Source of the DNA: CAYXXZ01 sp964469165
GTDB taxonomy: Bacteria > Pseudomonadota > Gammaproteobacteria > Pseudomonadales > Porticoccaceae
NCBI GenBank assembly: GCA_964469165.1
Contig: CAYXXZ010000005.1
Coordinates: forward strand, 1-64,000
Reading direction: 5' to 3'
DNA: 64,000 nt
Part shown: in pieces, positions 42,706-51,210 of the stretch
Layout: every line of letters starts with the position of its first letter
Numbering within the stretch: the stretch's first letter is position 1
The notes under the pieces: model-generated
What the model saw: the letters and a program-made list of their open reading frames with translations, nothing else
What the model was told of the DNA's origin: nothing
The model's database searches: none
Position numbers and translations under genes: made by a program

Positions 42706-43506
42706 GTGAGTGAACAGATCCTTTTCAACAAGGCAAAGGGCGTTGCCCGTCTCACCATTAACCGGCCCGAGGTCAAGAACGCCCTGAGCTTCGCCATGTG
42801 CAACGAGCTGGTGGAAATCATCGGCGAGCTGCAATCGGACCGAGATATTCGCGTGCTGGTACTAAATGCCAAAGGTCCTGATTTCACCGCGGGAGCCGAT
42901 CTGAAAGACATGTCCGACGCCCTGCCGGACGACCCCCAGGCACGCGGCAAGATGGTCGCCGGCAAAGCCCGCGAAATGGCCTGGCCCATTTTCATCGGCC
43001 TGCACAACATCCGCCAGCCCATCGTCGCCAGCGTGCGCGGCCACGCCATCGGCGCGGGCGCCCAGTTCATTCTTTCCGCCGATCTCACCGTAGCGTCGCA
43101 AACGCTGAAACTGGCGATGCCGCAGGTGAACCTCGCCCACCCGGTGGACCACGGGGAATCGTATTTTTTGCCGCGCAAAATCGGCATGGCGCGCGCCATG
43201 CAGCTGACCCTGCTGGCGGAAACCCTGACCGCGGAAAATGCGGAAAAATACGGCCTGGTGAACTGGGTGGTCAGTGATGACAAGCTGGAAGAAAAAACTG
43301 AAGAAGTGGTAGAGCGACTGGCATCGATGGCGCCCCTCGCCGCCCGCCACATCAAGAAGTTGTTGCTCAAATCCCTCGACAACACCATCGATGCACAATA
43401 CGCCGCCGAAGCCAAAGCGCTTGCGAAGTGTGCCGCCAGTGAAGATTTTGTCGAAGCCATGGCAGCGTTTCAGGAAAAAAGAGCGCCCGTCTTCAAAGGC
43501 AAATAA
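42706..43506 (+). CDS. Enoyl-CoA hydratase/isomerase family protein
   Basis: A 266-residue crotonase starting with GTG (AGGAGG eight bases upstream), 11 bases after the small barrel protein. Oxyanion loops are NAKGPDFTAGADLKDM and VRGHAIGAGAQFILSADLTVAS. The active-site loop reads MPQVNLAHPVDHGESYFLPRKIG, not the usual PE...GxGGTQRL, so chemistry other than simple hydration is possible. It is the last gene of the plus-strand run and is followed by a strong terminator hairpin. Confidence 0.9.
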   Translation: MSEQILFNKAKGVARLTINRPEVKNALSFAMCNELVEIIGELQSDRDIRVLVLNAKGPDFTAGADLKDMSDALPDDPQARGKMVAGKAREMAWPIFIGLHNIRQPIVASVRGHAIGAGAQFILSADLTVASQTLKLAMPQVNLAHPVDHGESYFLPRKIGMARAMQLTLLAETLTAENAEKYGLVNWVVSDDKLEEKTEEVVERLASMAPLAARHIKKLLLKSLDNTIDAQYAAEAKALAKCAASEDFVEAMAAFQEKRAPVFKGK

Positions 43507-43517
43507 GCTCTCTCGAC

Positions 43518-43550
43518 AACCGGTACCGATGACGCCCATCGGTACCGGTT
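43518..43550. terminator. Bidirectional terminator hairpin
   Basis: The perfect 14-bp stem AACCGGTACCGATG / CATCGGTACCGGTT has a 5-base loop. It is centred between the convergent crotonase genes ending at 43506 and 43563. T-runs are short, but the stem is very stable. Confidence 0.75.
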
Positions 43551-43562
43551 CCTGTTCTCCCG

Positions 43563-44360
43563 TCAACGCCCCTTGAACGCGGGCTTGCGCTTTTCAAAGA
43601 AGGATTTCAGGCCTTCGGGCACGTCCTCCGTCTGCATCGCGGTGCCGTAGGAACGCGCTTCCAGCGTGCCCTGCTCCATCATGGAGTTCTGCAGCGACGC
43701 GTACATCAGCTTCTTGATCAGGCCATAGCCCTTGGTGGGCCCTGCCGCCAGGCGCGCCACCAGCTTCCGGGTTTCCGCCGCCAGTTCCTGCTCCGGCACC
43801 ACGAAGTTCACCAGGCCTATGTCCTTTGCCTCCGCCGCGCTCATCCTGTCGCCGAGCAGCGCCATCTGCAACGAGCGGCGCAGGCCGATATGGCGGGGCA
43901 GGAAATACGTCGTCAAACCATCGTTGCTGCCGCCGTGAAGAATGTGCGCCGCCCAGATAAAGGCGCTATCCGCGGCAATGACCAGATCGCAGGCGCCGAT
44001 GAATCCCATGGCCGCGCCCGCGGCACCGCCCTGAACGCTGGCGACCACAGGCTGGTCCAGGCGCATCATGGTTTCTATCATGAAGTTGTATTCGTGGATG
44101 GGGTCTTCCCCCAGCGCCGCGATCTCCGCTTTCGTCAACGACTGGAAATCACCCATGGTTCCCAGATCGCCGCCCGCCATGAAGTGTTTTCCTTCGCCGC
44201 GAATCAATACCACACGCACGTCGTCGCGCGCGGCGATGTCGAGGAAAGCCCTGCGCAACGGCGCAATGATGCGGGGATGGAAGGCATTGGCCTTCTCCGG
44301 TCTTGTAAAACTGATGGTTGCACAGCCTTCTGCGACCACATAGGAAAAATCGTCAGACAT
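43563..44360 (-). CDS. Enoyl-CoA hydratase/isomerase family protein (paralogue of 40360)
   Basis: A 265-residue crotonase: oxyanion loops RGEGKHFMAGGDLGTMG and VQGGAAGAAMGFIGACDLVIAAD; active-site region ILHGGSNDGLTTYFLPRHIGL; C-terminal GPTKGYGLIKKLMYASLQNSMMEQGTLEA. It shares the NDG-TYFLPR substitution with the protein at 40360, so they form a distinct crotonase subgroup lacking the usual glutamates. GGAG precedes the ATG. It is divergent from the TetR gene and may be controlled by the palindrome in the shared promoter region. Confidence 0.88.
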   Translation of the reverse strand: MSDDFSYVVAEGCATISFTRPEKANAFHPRIIAPLRRAFLDIAARDDVRVVLIRGEGKHFMAGGDLGTMGDFQSLTKAEIAALGEDPIHEYNFMIETMMRLDQPVVASVQGGAAGAAMGFIGACDLVIAADSAFIWAAHILHGGSNDGLTTYFLPRHIGLRRSLQMALLGDRMSAAEAKDIGLVNFVVPEQELAAETRKLVARLAAGPTKGYGLIKKLMYASLQNSMMEQGTLEARSYGTAMQTEDVPEGLKSFFEKRKPAFKGR

Positions 44361-44478
44361 GACATCTCCATAACATATTGGTTATAAAAAAAATTCCAGA
44401 AACTTTGCCGCAAGCCTCGCCAACGCGATACGCCATTTCATGAACGCATTGTTGACAACCGGTTTTTACTGCCCCACA

Positions 44479-44510
44479 TTAACACTTGCATGTATGCATG
44501 CAAGTGTTAA
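44479..44510. promoter_or_regulatory. Perfect 14-bp palindrome, probable TetR operator
   Basis: TTAACACTTGCATG and CATGCAAGTGTTAA are exact inverted repeats around TATG. They lie between the divergent crotonase (start 44360) and TetR-family regulator (start 44579) genes. Symmetry, length and position fit an autoregulatory TetR site controlling both directions. I did not see a second copy elsewhere in the window. Confidence 0.7.
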
Positions 44511-44578
44511 TATCTCGATGCCATTAAGTGCCGATGACAAGGTATTTTCATTTTCGGGAAACTGAACAAGAGGGTTCG

Positions 44579-45253
44579 ATGCCAAGTAACACCGCCAAGG
44601 AAAAAAAATCCGCCCCGCAAGCGGGCACGCCTACTCCGAAACGCCGGCGCCGCAAGTCCTGGGATGAAAGCACGCAGGAGAGCAAGCAGAAAATCATTTC
44701 CGCCGCCTTTCTGTGTTTCGGGAAAATCGGCTATCAGAAAACAACACTGACCGACATCGCCAATGTTGCCGGTTGCAGCCGCGAGCTTCCCCGCTACCAC
44801 TTCAAATCGAAAGAAGGTCTGGTAACGGCTCTGCTCGACAAAATACTGACGGACTGGAAAACCATCTTCGAGATGCCCAAACAGCAGGGCGTGACGGGCA
44901 CCGCAGCCATTCACATGATGCTGGATATCTACCTCGGCATGTCGAAAAACGACCCCACGGTTTACAACGGGCGTCTGGCCCTCATTTTTCAACTCGCCGA
45001 CCCCAGCATGGAGCCAGTGAAGGATCAGGTGGTCACCATGCAGCGCGCGTTGCGAAACGGTTTCCGGGATTTCATCAAGCAGAGCGTCATACAGGGCGAC
45101 AGCCCCAGGAACACGGATATCGACGCCATGGCGGCCATTATTTTCGCCACTTTCCGGGGTCTGGCGTATCAGCTGATGACCGATCCGGAAGCAACGGATA
45201 TGCAAAGAATAGGCAAGCAACTCAAAGTGGTAATCAACAAGATAATGGCATGA
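44579..45253 (+). CDS. TetR/AcrR-family transcriptional regulator
   Basis: A protein of 224 residues from ATG 44579, preceded by AGAGG; an in-frame ATG at 44528 would add 17 residues. A basic N-terminal tail (TPKRRRRKSWDESTQE) precedes the TetR HTH: KQKIISAAFLCFGKIGYQKTTLTDIANVAGCSRELPRYHFKSKEGLVTALLDKIL. The C-terminal half is the helical ligand domain. It probably senses a CoA-ester or hydrophobic inducer and represses the adjacent TonB receptor/catabolic operon and itself through the palindrome upstream. Confidence 0.92.
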   Translation: MPSNTAKEKKSAPQAGTPTPKRRRRKSWDESTQESKQKIISAAFLCFGKIGYQKTTLTDIANVAGCSRELPRYHFKSKEGLVTALLDKILTDWKTIFEMPKQQGVTGTAAIHMMLDIYLGMSKNDPTVYNGRLALIFQLADPSMEPVKDQVVTMQRALRNGFRDFIKQSVIQGDSPRNTDIDAMAAIIFATFRGLAYQLMTDPEATDMQRIGKQLKVVINKIMA

Positions 45254-45378
45254 CGCCTTTGACGAAAGCCAGACAGGGAGATCAGAAAAAAACTCAGAAC
45301 GAAGAAAAGTAGTCGTCACCAACATCAACTATTCAGACAACACGCTCTGAACCTAATAACAGATAAGCGGAGACTGAA

Positions 45379-47526
45379 ATGAACACCAGAAAAAAGATAA
45401 CTCACACCACAACCTTGCTCATGGCTTGTAGCGGTGCCTTGGGCACAGCCCAAGGCGCGAGTGCGCAGGGGGCACTTGAAGAAATCATCGTGACCGCCAC
45501 GAAGCGGGAACAAAGCATGCAGGAGGTGCCCATCACGATCAGCGCGATCACCGGCGACGGCCTGCAAAGGCTCGGCATCGAGGGCATGGATGAATTGGCC
45601 GTCGTCACACCAGGCCTGCATTTCGGACGCCAGACCGGCGCGGCGGTGGTCCTGATGCGAGGCATCGGCACCAATAATGGCTCCGCGGGCAACGAGCCCT
45701 CCATCGCCACCTATATCGACGGGGTTTACAACCCCAATGGCAATGCCAATGTCGCCTCCTTCGCTGATATCGAGCGCATCGAGGTTCTCAAGGGCCCGCA
45801 GGGCACTCTGTTCGGACGCAACGCCACCGGCGGGCTGATCCACGTCATCACCAAGGACCCCAGCCAGGAAAGCGAAGCAAAATTCAGGGTCGGCTACGGA
45901 AATTACGACACCTTTGAAGGCGGCTTCTACGGTTCCACCGGCCTTACCGAAAATACCGCGGCCAACATTTCGGTGCGTTTCAAGGACCAGGGAGACTCTC
46001 CTCTCGACAGCAGCGTGTCCGGCGTCAACTACGTCCCGGATGAGGACGTCGCCGTGCGCGTGAAGTGGCTTTACCAGCCCTCGGAAGACCTTGAGATCAA
46101 GCTCACCGGCTACTACTCTGAATCCAAAAGCAGCACCTTCGTGGCCAGAAAAACCGTGCCCGGCGCCAGGGCGCAAAACGGCGTGGCGCCCACCGGCGAC
46201 TTCTGGACCATGAACAACGAAATTCCCACCCACGCCCGCATCCGCACCAGCGGCGCCAATGCGCAGATACGGTATTCGTTCGACAACGTCGACCTGGTCA
46301 GCATCAGCAGCTGGGCGAAGGAGCATCAGTACGCGCCTTTCGACAACGACGGCACTCCCCTGCTTCTGCAAAACTCCTACGCGGAAATGCCCGCCGAAAC
46401 CATCACCCAGGAGTTTCGCCTGGTTTCCACCGGCGACAGCAGGTTCAACTGGATAGCCGGTCTTTATCTCTACCAGAACAGTGCCTGGTACGACCCGCTG
46501 CGCGTCGACATCCCCACCGCGGGCGGTATTCAATTGTTCAATTACTCGAACCAGGATGTCGAATCCTGGGCGGTGTTCGGCGAAGGCAGCTACGCCATTA
46601 CGGACAGAACCTCACTGACGATCGGCCTGCGCTGGAACGAGGATAATCTGGATTATTCCGGTAACTCCTACACGACCTTCGGCCCCGTCTTCCCCTTCAC
46701 CACCCAGGAAACGAGCTTTGAAGAGGCCACCTATCGCATCAGCCTCGATCACAAGCTGACGGACAGCCTGATGCTGTACGGTACCTATAGCCGCGGCTAT
46801 AAAACAGGGCTGTTCAACCTGATCAACCTGGGCGGGCCGCCAACCCCGGCGCTGGAGCCAGAGATTCTCGACGCCTACGAAATCGGCTTCAAATCGGACG
46901 GCTGGATGGACGGCCGCGTCAGGTTCAACGGCGCCGCCTTCTATTACGATTACCAGGATCTGCAAGTGGTCGTGGTGGGCGCCGTTGCCCTGTCCTCCGC
47001 CAGTGCCGCGGCGGCCACCATCTACGGCGGCGAGCTGGAACTCAATGCCCAGGTCACCGATGGCCTGAACATTTCCGCCGGATTCGCCTACACCAACAGC
47101 GAATACGATCAGTATGTGGGCACCACCAACCGCCCCGCGCCCAGTGGCAACGGCAACGTGGTGGTCCAGCCCGTGGACTTTTCCGGCAACGAACTCTTCC
47201 GCGCCCCCGAGATCACCTTCAACGCGGCGATTCATTACCTGCTGCCGACGGATATCGGGGAGTTCGGCTTCAGCGCCAACTACTACCACAACGGCGGTTT
47301 CTACTGGGACGAGGACAATCGCCTGAAAGAGCCCTCCCACCAGTTGGTCAACCTGGAGGCGAGCTGGACCGACCCTTCGAGCAAATACAAAGTGTCGTTG
47401 TGGGGACGAAATATTTTTGAAGAAAAGTACTCCGTCTACACCAACAACAGCCCGTCGAGCGGCGACGCGTACGTTCCCTCCGAGCCGCGCATGTACGGGG
47501 TGAATTTCGAGTACAACTTCTTCTGA
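45379..47526 (+). CDS. TonB-dependent outer-membrane receptor
   Basis: A 715-residue receptor with a signal peptide (ITHTTTLLMACSGALGTAQGASAQ), a TonB-box-like segment and plug (LEEIIVTATKREQSMQEVPITISAI, VLMRGIGTNNGS, RIEVLKGPQGTLFGRNATGG), then a 22-strand-type beta-barrel ending in the aromatic terminus YGVNFEYNFF. The IIVTATKR start and LFGRNATGG motif are typical of the receptor class linked to catabolic substrates rather than siderophores. GGAG precedes the ATG. It opens the co-directional run at 45-55 kb and would bring its hydrophobic substrate across the outer membrane. Confidence 0.93.
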   Translation: MNTRKKITHTTTLLMACSGALGTAQGASAQGALEEIIVTATKREQSMQEVPITISAITGDGLQRLGIEGMDELAVVTPGLHFGRQTGAAVVLMRGIGTNNGSAGNEPSIATYIDGVYNPNGNANVASFADIERIEVLKGPQGTLFGRNATGGLIHVITKDPSQESEAKFRVGYGNYDTFEGGFYGSTGLTENTAANISVRFKDQGDSPLDSSVSGVNYVPDEDVAVRVKWLYQPSEDLEIKLTGYYSESKSSTFVARKTVPGARAQNGVAPTGDFWTMNNEIPTHARIRTSGANAQIRYSFDNVDLVSISSWAKEHQYAPFDNDGTPLLLQNSYAEMPAETITQEFRLVSTGDSRFNWIAGLYLYQNSAWYDPLRVDIPTAGGIQLFNYSNQDVESWAVFGEGSYAITDRTSLTIGLRWNEDNLDYSGNSYTTFGPVFPFTTQETSFEEATYRISLDHKLTDSLMLYGTYSRGYKTGLFNLINLGGPPTPALEPEILDAYEIGFKSDGWMDGRVRFNGAAFYYDYQDLQVVVVGAVALSSASAAAATIYGGELELNAQVTDGLNISAGFAYTNSEYDQYVGTTNRPAPSGNGNVVVQPVDFSGNELFRAPEITFNAAIHYLLPTDIGEFGFSANYYHNGGFYWDEDNRLKEPSHQLVNLEASWTDPSSKYKVSLWGRNIFEEKYSVYTNNSPSSGDAYVPSEPRMYGVNFEYNFF

Positions 47527-47604
47527 TGGCCTGGCGCCGCCGCCGGCGTGTCCGGCGGCTGGCCCGGCGAACGATGATTTTCAACAGGTGATGCGGAGTC
47601 AAAC

Positions 47605-48585
47605 ATGTCAGAACAAGTGAGCTGGGAGCAGGAACTGCCCGTCAAGACACTGCCCGACGATCCAAGCTTTCGCGAAAATTACTGTACCTGGGGCTACGAC
47701 CGCGAACGCGCCATCGGCTTCTGGATACACATGGGGCGCTGGCCCCTGGACACCCGCATCTGGCGCGAACAGGTGCTCGTCTACCTACCGGACGGCGATT
47801 TCCTGGTCCACCGCGCCTGGGGCTATCGCGACTCGGGCAAGGGGCCGTCCAGCGCGCTGCTGAGCCTCGTCTGCGAAGAACCCGGCCGCAGTTGGCGCTT
47901 CCAGTACCGCGGCCCGGCGCGCCGCACCGACAACGCCGAGTTGCAGGCCGGCGGGCTGATAGAAGGCCCGCAGATTCTTCTCGATCTCGACCTGCAATTT
48001 TCCAGCACCTTTCCCGTGTGGGATCTCTCCAAGGATGTGCAGAACCAGGACTGGGCGAAATTTCACATGGAGCAGAACGGCAGGGTCACCGGCACCATCG
48101 CCTACGATCAGCAGCAGGTGCACATGGACGGTTTCGTGTGGCGCGACCATTCCCGCGGCCCCAGGGAGTTGTCGCGCCACAACCGCCACGTCTTCGTCAA
48201 TGGCGACCTGCCGGACAACCGGTCGTTCGCCATGACCTTCCTGGAACACAACGACAATGGCCGCGTGTCGCTGTCATTGAACAAGGGTGTCATCTGGTCC
48301 GGCGACGCCATTTACCCGGCCTCCTCCCCCAACCCGCCTTTTCTGGAGCCCGGCCAATCGCCGACGGACGACTACGCCATGACCATCGTCAGCGACATAG
48401 GCACGTACGACCTGCACGCCAGCATTCCCTGCTCGATACCCCATACCTCCAGTAAAAGCTACAACGTCTACGACGGCATCGCGAGGGGCCTGGGCCACAT
48501 CCTGTGCTATGAACAGGGCACCATCTTCACCGTCGAGGGGCAACAGTTCAACGGCCACAGCGAGCGTTCCCACCTGATGGAGTAG
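47605..48585 (+). CDS. Uncharacterised RDHS-motif protein
   Basis: A 326-residue protein without a signal peptide, rich in Trp, Phe and beta-strand patterns. The central motif VWRDHSRGPRE and the repeated DGxxWRDxS-type loops resemble the 413-residue protein at 14155 (GGSRDHSWGLYEG). I suspect a lipocalin-like or CrtC/AttH-like fold but cannot confirm it. GCGGAG precedes the ATG. Its place between a TonB receptor gene and an APH-like kinase gene suggests a step in catabolism of the imported compound. Confidence 0.72.
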   Translation: MSEQVSWEQELPVKTLPDDPSFRENYCTWGYDRERAIGFWIHMGRWPLDTRIWREQVLVYLPDGDFLVHRAWGYRDSGKGPSSALLSLVCEEPGRSWRFQYRGPARRTDNAELQAGGLIEGPQILLDLDLQFSSTFPVWDLSKDVQNQDWAKFHMEQNGRVTGTIAYDQQQVHMDGFVWRDHSRGPRELSRHNRHVFVNGDLPDNRSFAMTFLEHNDNGRVSLSLNKGVIWSGDAIYPASSPNPPFLEPGQSPTDDYAMTIVSDIGTYDLHASIPCSIPHTSSKSYNVYDGIARGLGHILCYEQGTIFTVEGQQFNGHSERSHLME

Positions 48586-48593
48586 AGGGCCAA

Positions 48594-49784
48594 ATGTCGA
48601 AATATCAGCTCAAACAACATCCGACTGAGGCATGGAAAGCGCAGCTGCGCGAACGCTTTCCAACCCACTCCCATGTCGATGAAACCCTGACGAGGAAACT
48701 CGACAGGCGCGCGGGGCCGACGCACCGCTCCCAGTCCGTCGACGAGGTGATCGAGAAACTGACCGCCTTCCTGTCAAAACGCATCGACGCCCCCTTTGCG
48801 ATAGCGGACGTCCGCTCCCTGGCGGGCGGTTCCTCCAAGGAGCAATACGCCTTCGACATCATTCCGCGCGACGGCGGCCAGCCTGAAACCAGGCACTATG
48901 TGCTGCGCATGAGGCCCGCGGAATCCATCGTCGAAACCCACGTGCTGAGGGAATACCAGGCGTTGAAAGCCGCGCGCCATGCCCTGCCGGTGCCGGAGGT
49001 TTTCTGGCACGACGCCCAGGGCGATGAACTAGGCCAGCCCGCGATCATCTCCGAGTTCCGCCCGGGCGTCACCGCGCCGCCCTACAAGGGAGCCTACAGC
49101 CCGAAACGGGGTTTCGACGAAAAATACCGCGCCCTGCTCGCGCCCCAGTTCACCCGCCATTTCGCCAACCTCGCGAAACTGGACTGGCGCGCGTCGGACA
49201 TGTCCGCCTTCGACAAGCCGAAGCCGGGCACCAATGAAGCGGCGATCAGCAGCATCAACTGGTGGCAGCGCGTCTGGGAGGAGGATTCCTTCGAACCCCA
49301 TCCATTGATGCAGATCGCCGCCCGCTGGCTGAGAGACAACGCCCCCGTCAGCGATCACATCTCGATCGTGCATACGGACTTCCGCAAAGGCAATTTCCTG
49401 TTCGACCTGGAAAGCGGCGAGATCACCGCGATACTCGACTGGGAACTGGCGCACTTGGGAGATCGCCACGAAGACCTGGCGTTTTTCCTCAGCCCGCTGT
49501 TCGCCAGCCACGACGAGAACGGCGTCTACCTGGTTGGCGGCCTGATGCCGAGAGATGTTTTCCTGGATGAATACCAGAACATTTCCGGGCTGCCCGTCGA
49601 CGAACAACGCATCGACTACTACAGAATCTTCAACGCCTGGCGCACCGCCATCAACACCCTCGCCACCGGCGCCCGCTGCATGTTCGGCCAGAAAACCCAC
49701 CAGGACATTCGCGTCGGCTGGGTGACCTACACCTACGTGGCAAGTTTGAAAACCTTGCTGGATGAAATGAAAAAACGGTATTGA
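48594..49784 (+). CDS. Phosphotransferase (APH/ACAD10-like kinase) family protein
   Basis: A 396-residue protein with a protein-kinase-like fold. The N-lobe shows DVRSLAGGSSKEQYAFDI. The catalytic loop is IVHTDFRKGNFLF (HxDxxxxN), and the metal-binding segment is ITAILDWELAHLGDRHEDLAF (D-x-E). This is the APH domain subgroup found in ACAD10 and in bacterial catabolic clusters, where it may phosphorylate a hydroxylated acid or acyl-CoA before elimination. It begins eight bases after the RDHS-motif gene and ends just before a helical protein gene, suggesting one operon. Confidence 0.87.
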   Translation: MSKYQLKQHPTEAWKAQLRERFPTHSHVDETLTRKLDRRAGPTHRSQSVDEVIEKLTAFLSKRIDAPFAIADVRSLAGGSSKEQYAFDIIPRDGGQPETRHYVLRMRPAESIVETHVLREYQALKAARHALPVPEVFWHDAQGDELGQPAIISEFRPGVTAPPYKGAYSPKRGFDEKYRALLAPQFTRHFANLAKLDWRASDMSAFDKPKPGTNEAAISSINWWQRVWEEDSFEPHPLMQIAARWLRDNAPVSDHISIVHTDFRKGNFLFDLESGEITAILDWELAHLGDRHEDLAFFLSPLFASHDENGVYLVGGLMPRDVFLDEYQNISGLPVDEQRIDYYRIFNAWRTAINTLATGARCMFGQKTHQDIRVGWVTYTYVASLKTLLDEMKKRY

Positions 49785-49786
49785 TC

Positions 49787-50326
49787 ATGGTGCCCGACAC
49801 TGAAACCCGGTTAAAAGCGATGTTGAGATCCGTGGAGGAAGTCATCGCCCCGGCGCTTCCTGCAACGGAGCGCTTGGCACTCGACCAGGCCACGATTCTC
49901 GTTGAAAACATCAAAATGCTCATCGCGCACCACGACAAACAATTCCACTACGACATGGCGGAACTGCGTGATTACAGCCGGCTGGCCGGCGAATTGCTGG
50001 CGCTCCTGCACAGGGAGGGAATGCAGTGCCGGGAGGCTGCCGGGATACAGGCCGCCCTCGAACGCGGCAAGCCGGCCCTCGACATGCAACTGCCCTCGCC
50101 CGCCGCGCTGGCATCCCAGGTGCTCGACCTCAAATCCGCCGTCGAATCCCTGCTGGAGGAAATTCACGAGCAGGCACAACCCGCCACCAAAAATGCGGTG
50201 GGCACCATTGTCCTCGAACATTCTGAACGGCAATTGCTGAGGGAGCGCGCCTGGTTCCTGAAGGCCGGCTTCGATCTCGACCCGGACGCCGTGCCACCCC
50301 TCGACACCCTGCTGGCAGCGCAATGA
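49787..50326 (+). CDS. Helical protein of unknown function
   Basis: A protein of 179 residues from ATG 49787; a TTG at 49781 overlaps the stop of the previous gene. Almost all predicted helix, with leucine- and alanine-rich heptads (VEEVIAPALPATERLALDQATILVENIKMLI, LRDYSRLAGELLALLH). No signal peptide and no recognised domain. Proteins of similar helical type accompany APH-like and acyl-CoA dehydrogenase genes in other catabolic clusters, but I cannot name the family with confidence. Confidence 0.65.
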   Translation: MVPDTETRLKAMLRSVEEVIAPALPATERLALDQATILVENIKMLIAHHDKQFHYDMAELRDYSRLAGELLALLHREGMQCREAAGIQAALERGKPALDMQLPSPAALASQVLDLKSAVESLLEEIHEQAQPATKNAVGTIVLEHSERQLLRERAWFLKAGFDLDPDAVPPLDTLLAAQ

Positions 50327-50359
50327 CATGCAGACGGCAGACACTGTGGGAACGGTTAT

Positions 50360-50487
50360 ATGACAGCACAAATACCTCACCCGTTCACCACCGAAAACCT
50401 GGTTGCCGGCCCCGACACTGCCATCAGCGGCCTGGCCAGCATGTTGCGCTTTCTTGCAACGAGCCCGCAACAGTGGCGCCTGCTCAC
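50360..50487 (+). pseudogene. Cytochrome P450 I-helix remnant
   Basis: The first ~42 residues of this frame read MTAQIPHPFTTENLVAGPDT then AISGLASMLRFLATSPQQW, which matches the P450 I-helix (AGxDT) and the following J-helix start with its HPxQW-like turn. No heme-binding or ExxR region follows, and no upstream P450 sequence precedes it. I treat it as the leftover of a deleted P450 gene between the helical-protein and UGSC genes, in an otherwise featureless 260-base gap. Confidence 0.45.
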
Positions 50488-50589
50488 ATGTTGCACACCT
50501 ATAAATCACCGTCTTTGCCTGTTTCATTGCACCAGGCGATCAAACGGACAAAGGCATCAACCTGGTCTTTCCAGTTAGAGGACGACACC

Positions 50590-51210
50590 ATGAGTCACGC
50601 ACAAAATAATCCGTCTGACTTTGTTTACTTGAACCCGTACGCTCCGCCGGGCGCCGCCATAGAGCCTTACGAGCCGCGCCTGGACCTGTCGAAGGCGCAC
50701 CCCCGAATCACCTTTTTCTCGAACAAATTTACCGATGCCTCTGAGTTTCTCGCGGATCTCGAGGAGCCGCTTCACAAACTCATGCCCAACGCCACTTTCA
50801 CCCTGTACGACAAGGTGCACCGGGCCAATTCGTCCTACCCCGCGACGCCCGAACGCATCGCGGAAATCGCCCGGCAATCCGACGCCTTGATCACCGCCTT
50901 CGGCCACTGCGGCAGTTGCACCAACGGAACCGTTCGCGATGCCGTCAACTTCGCCAGGGCCGGGCTGCCCGTGGTTGCGCTGGTCACTGAAAAATTCATG
51001 GTCGAGGCGCTCTTCGTATCCCGCGCCCTCGGCATGCCCGACGTTCCGTTCATTTTTCTACCCCATCCCGTCGCCGGCAGCGACCTGCACTTCCAGCAAG
51101 CCCTGGCCCGCGCCATATGCCCGGCCATTCTCGCGGCCCTGACGGAAGGCAAGACCACGCGGGCAATGGACATCCTCGGTGAACAGCCCGCAAATACAAG
51201 GGTGGCATAA
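50590..51210 (+). CDS. UGSC-family protein (cysteine form)
   Basis: A protein of 206 residues from ATG 50590. The key motif TAFGHCGSCTNGTVRDAVNFARAGLPVVALVTEKF carries C107 and C110 in a CGSC redox-type arrangement; in selenoprotein homologues the first cysteine is selenocysteine (UGSC). Here the codon is TGC, so no selenocysteine. A flavodoxin-like alternation of strands and helices surrounds it. The next gene starts immediately after its stop codon. A role in a thiol-dependent step of catabolism is guessed from family behaviour only. Confidence 0.82.
   Translation: MSHAQNNPSDFVYLNPYAPPGAAIEPYEPRLDLSKAHPRITFFSNKFTDASEFLADLEEPLHKLMPNATFTLYDKVHRANSSYPATPERIAEIARQSDALITAFGHCGSCTNGTVRDAVNFARAGLPVVALVTEKFMVEALFVSRALGMPDVPFIFLPHPVAGSDLHFQQALARAICPAILAALTEGKTTRAMDILGEQPANTRVA

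Noticed and set aside
50590..51210. Selenoprotein annotation for the UGSC-family gene
   Set aside because: The key codon is TGC (Cys), not TGA; no SECIS-like structure is needed or seen.
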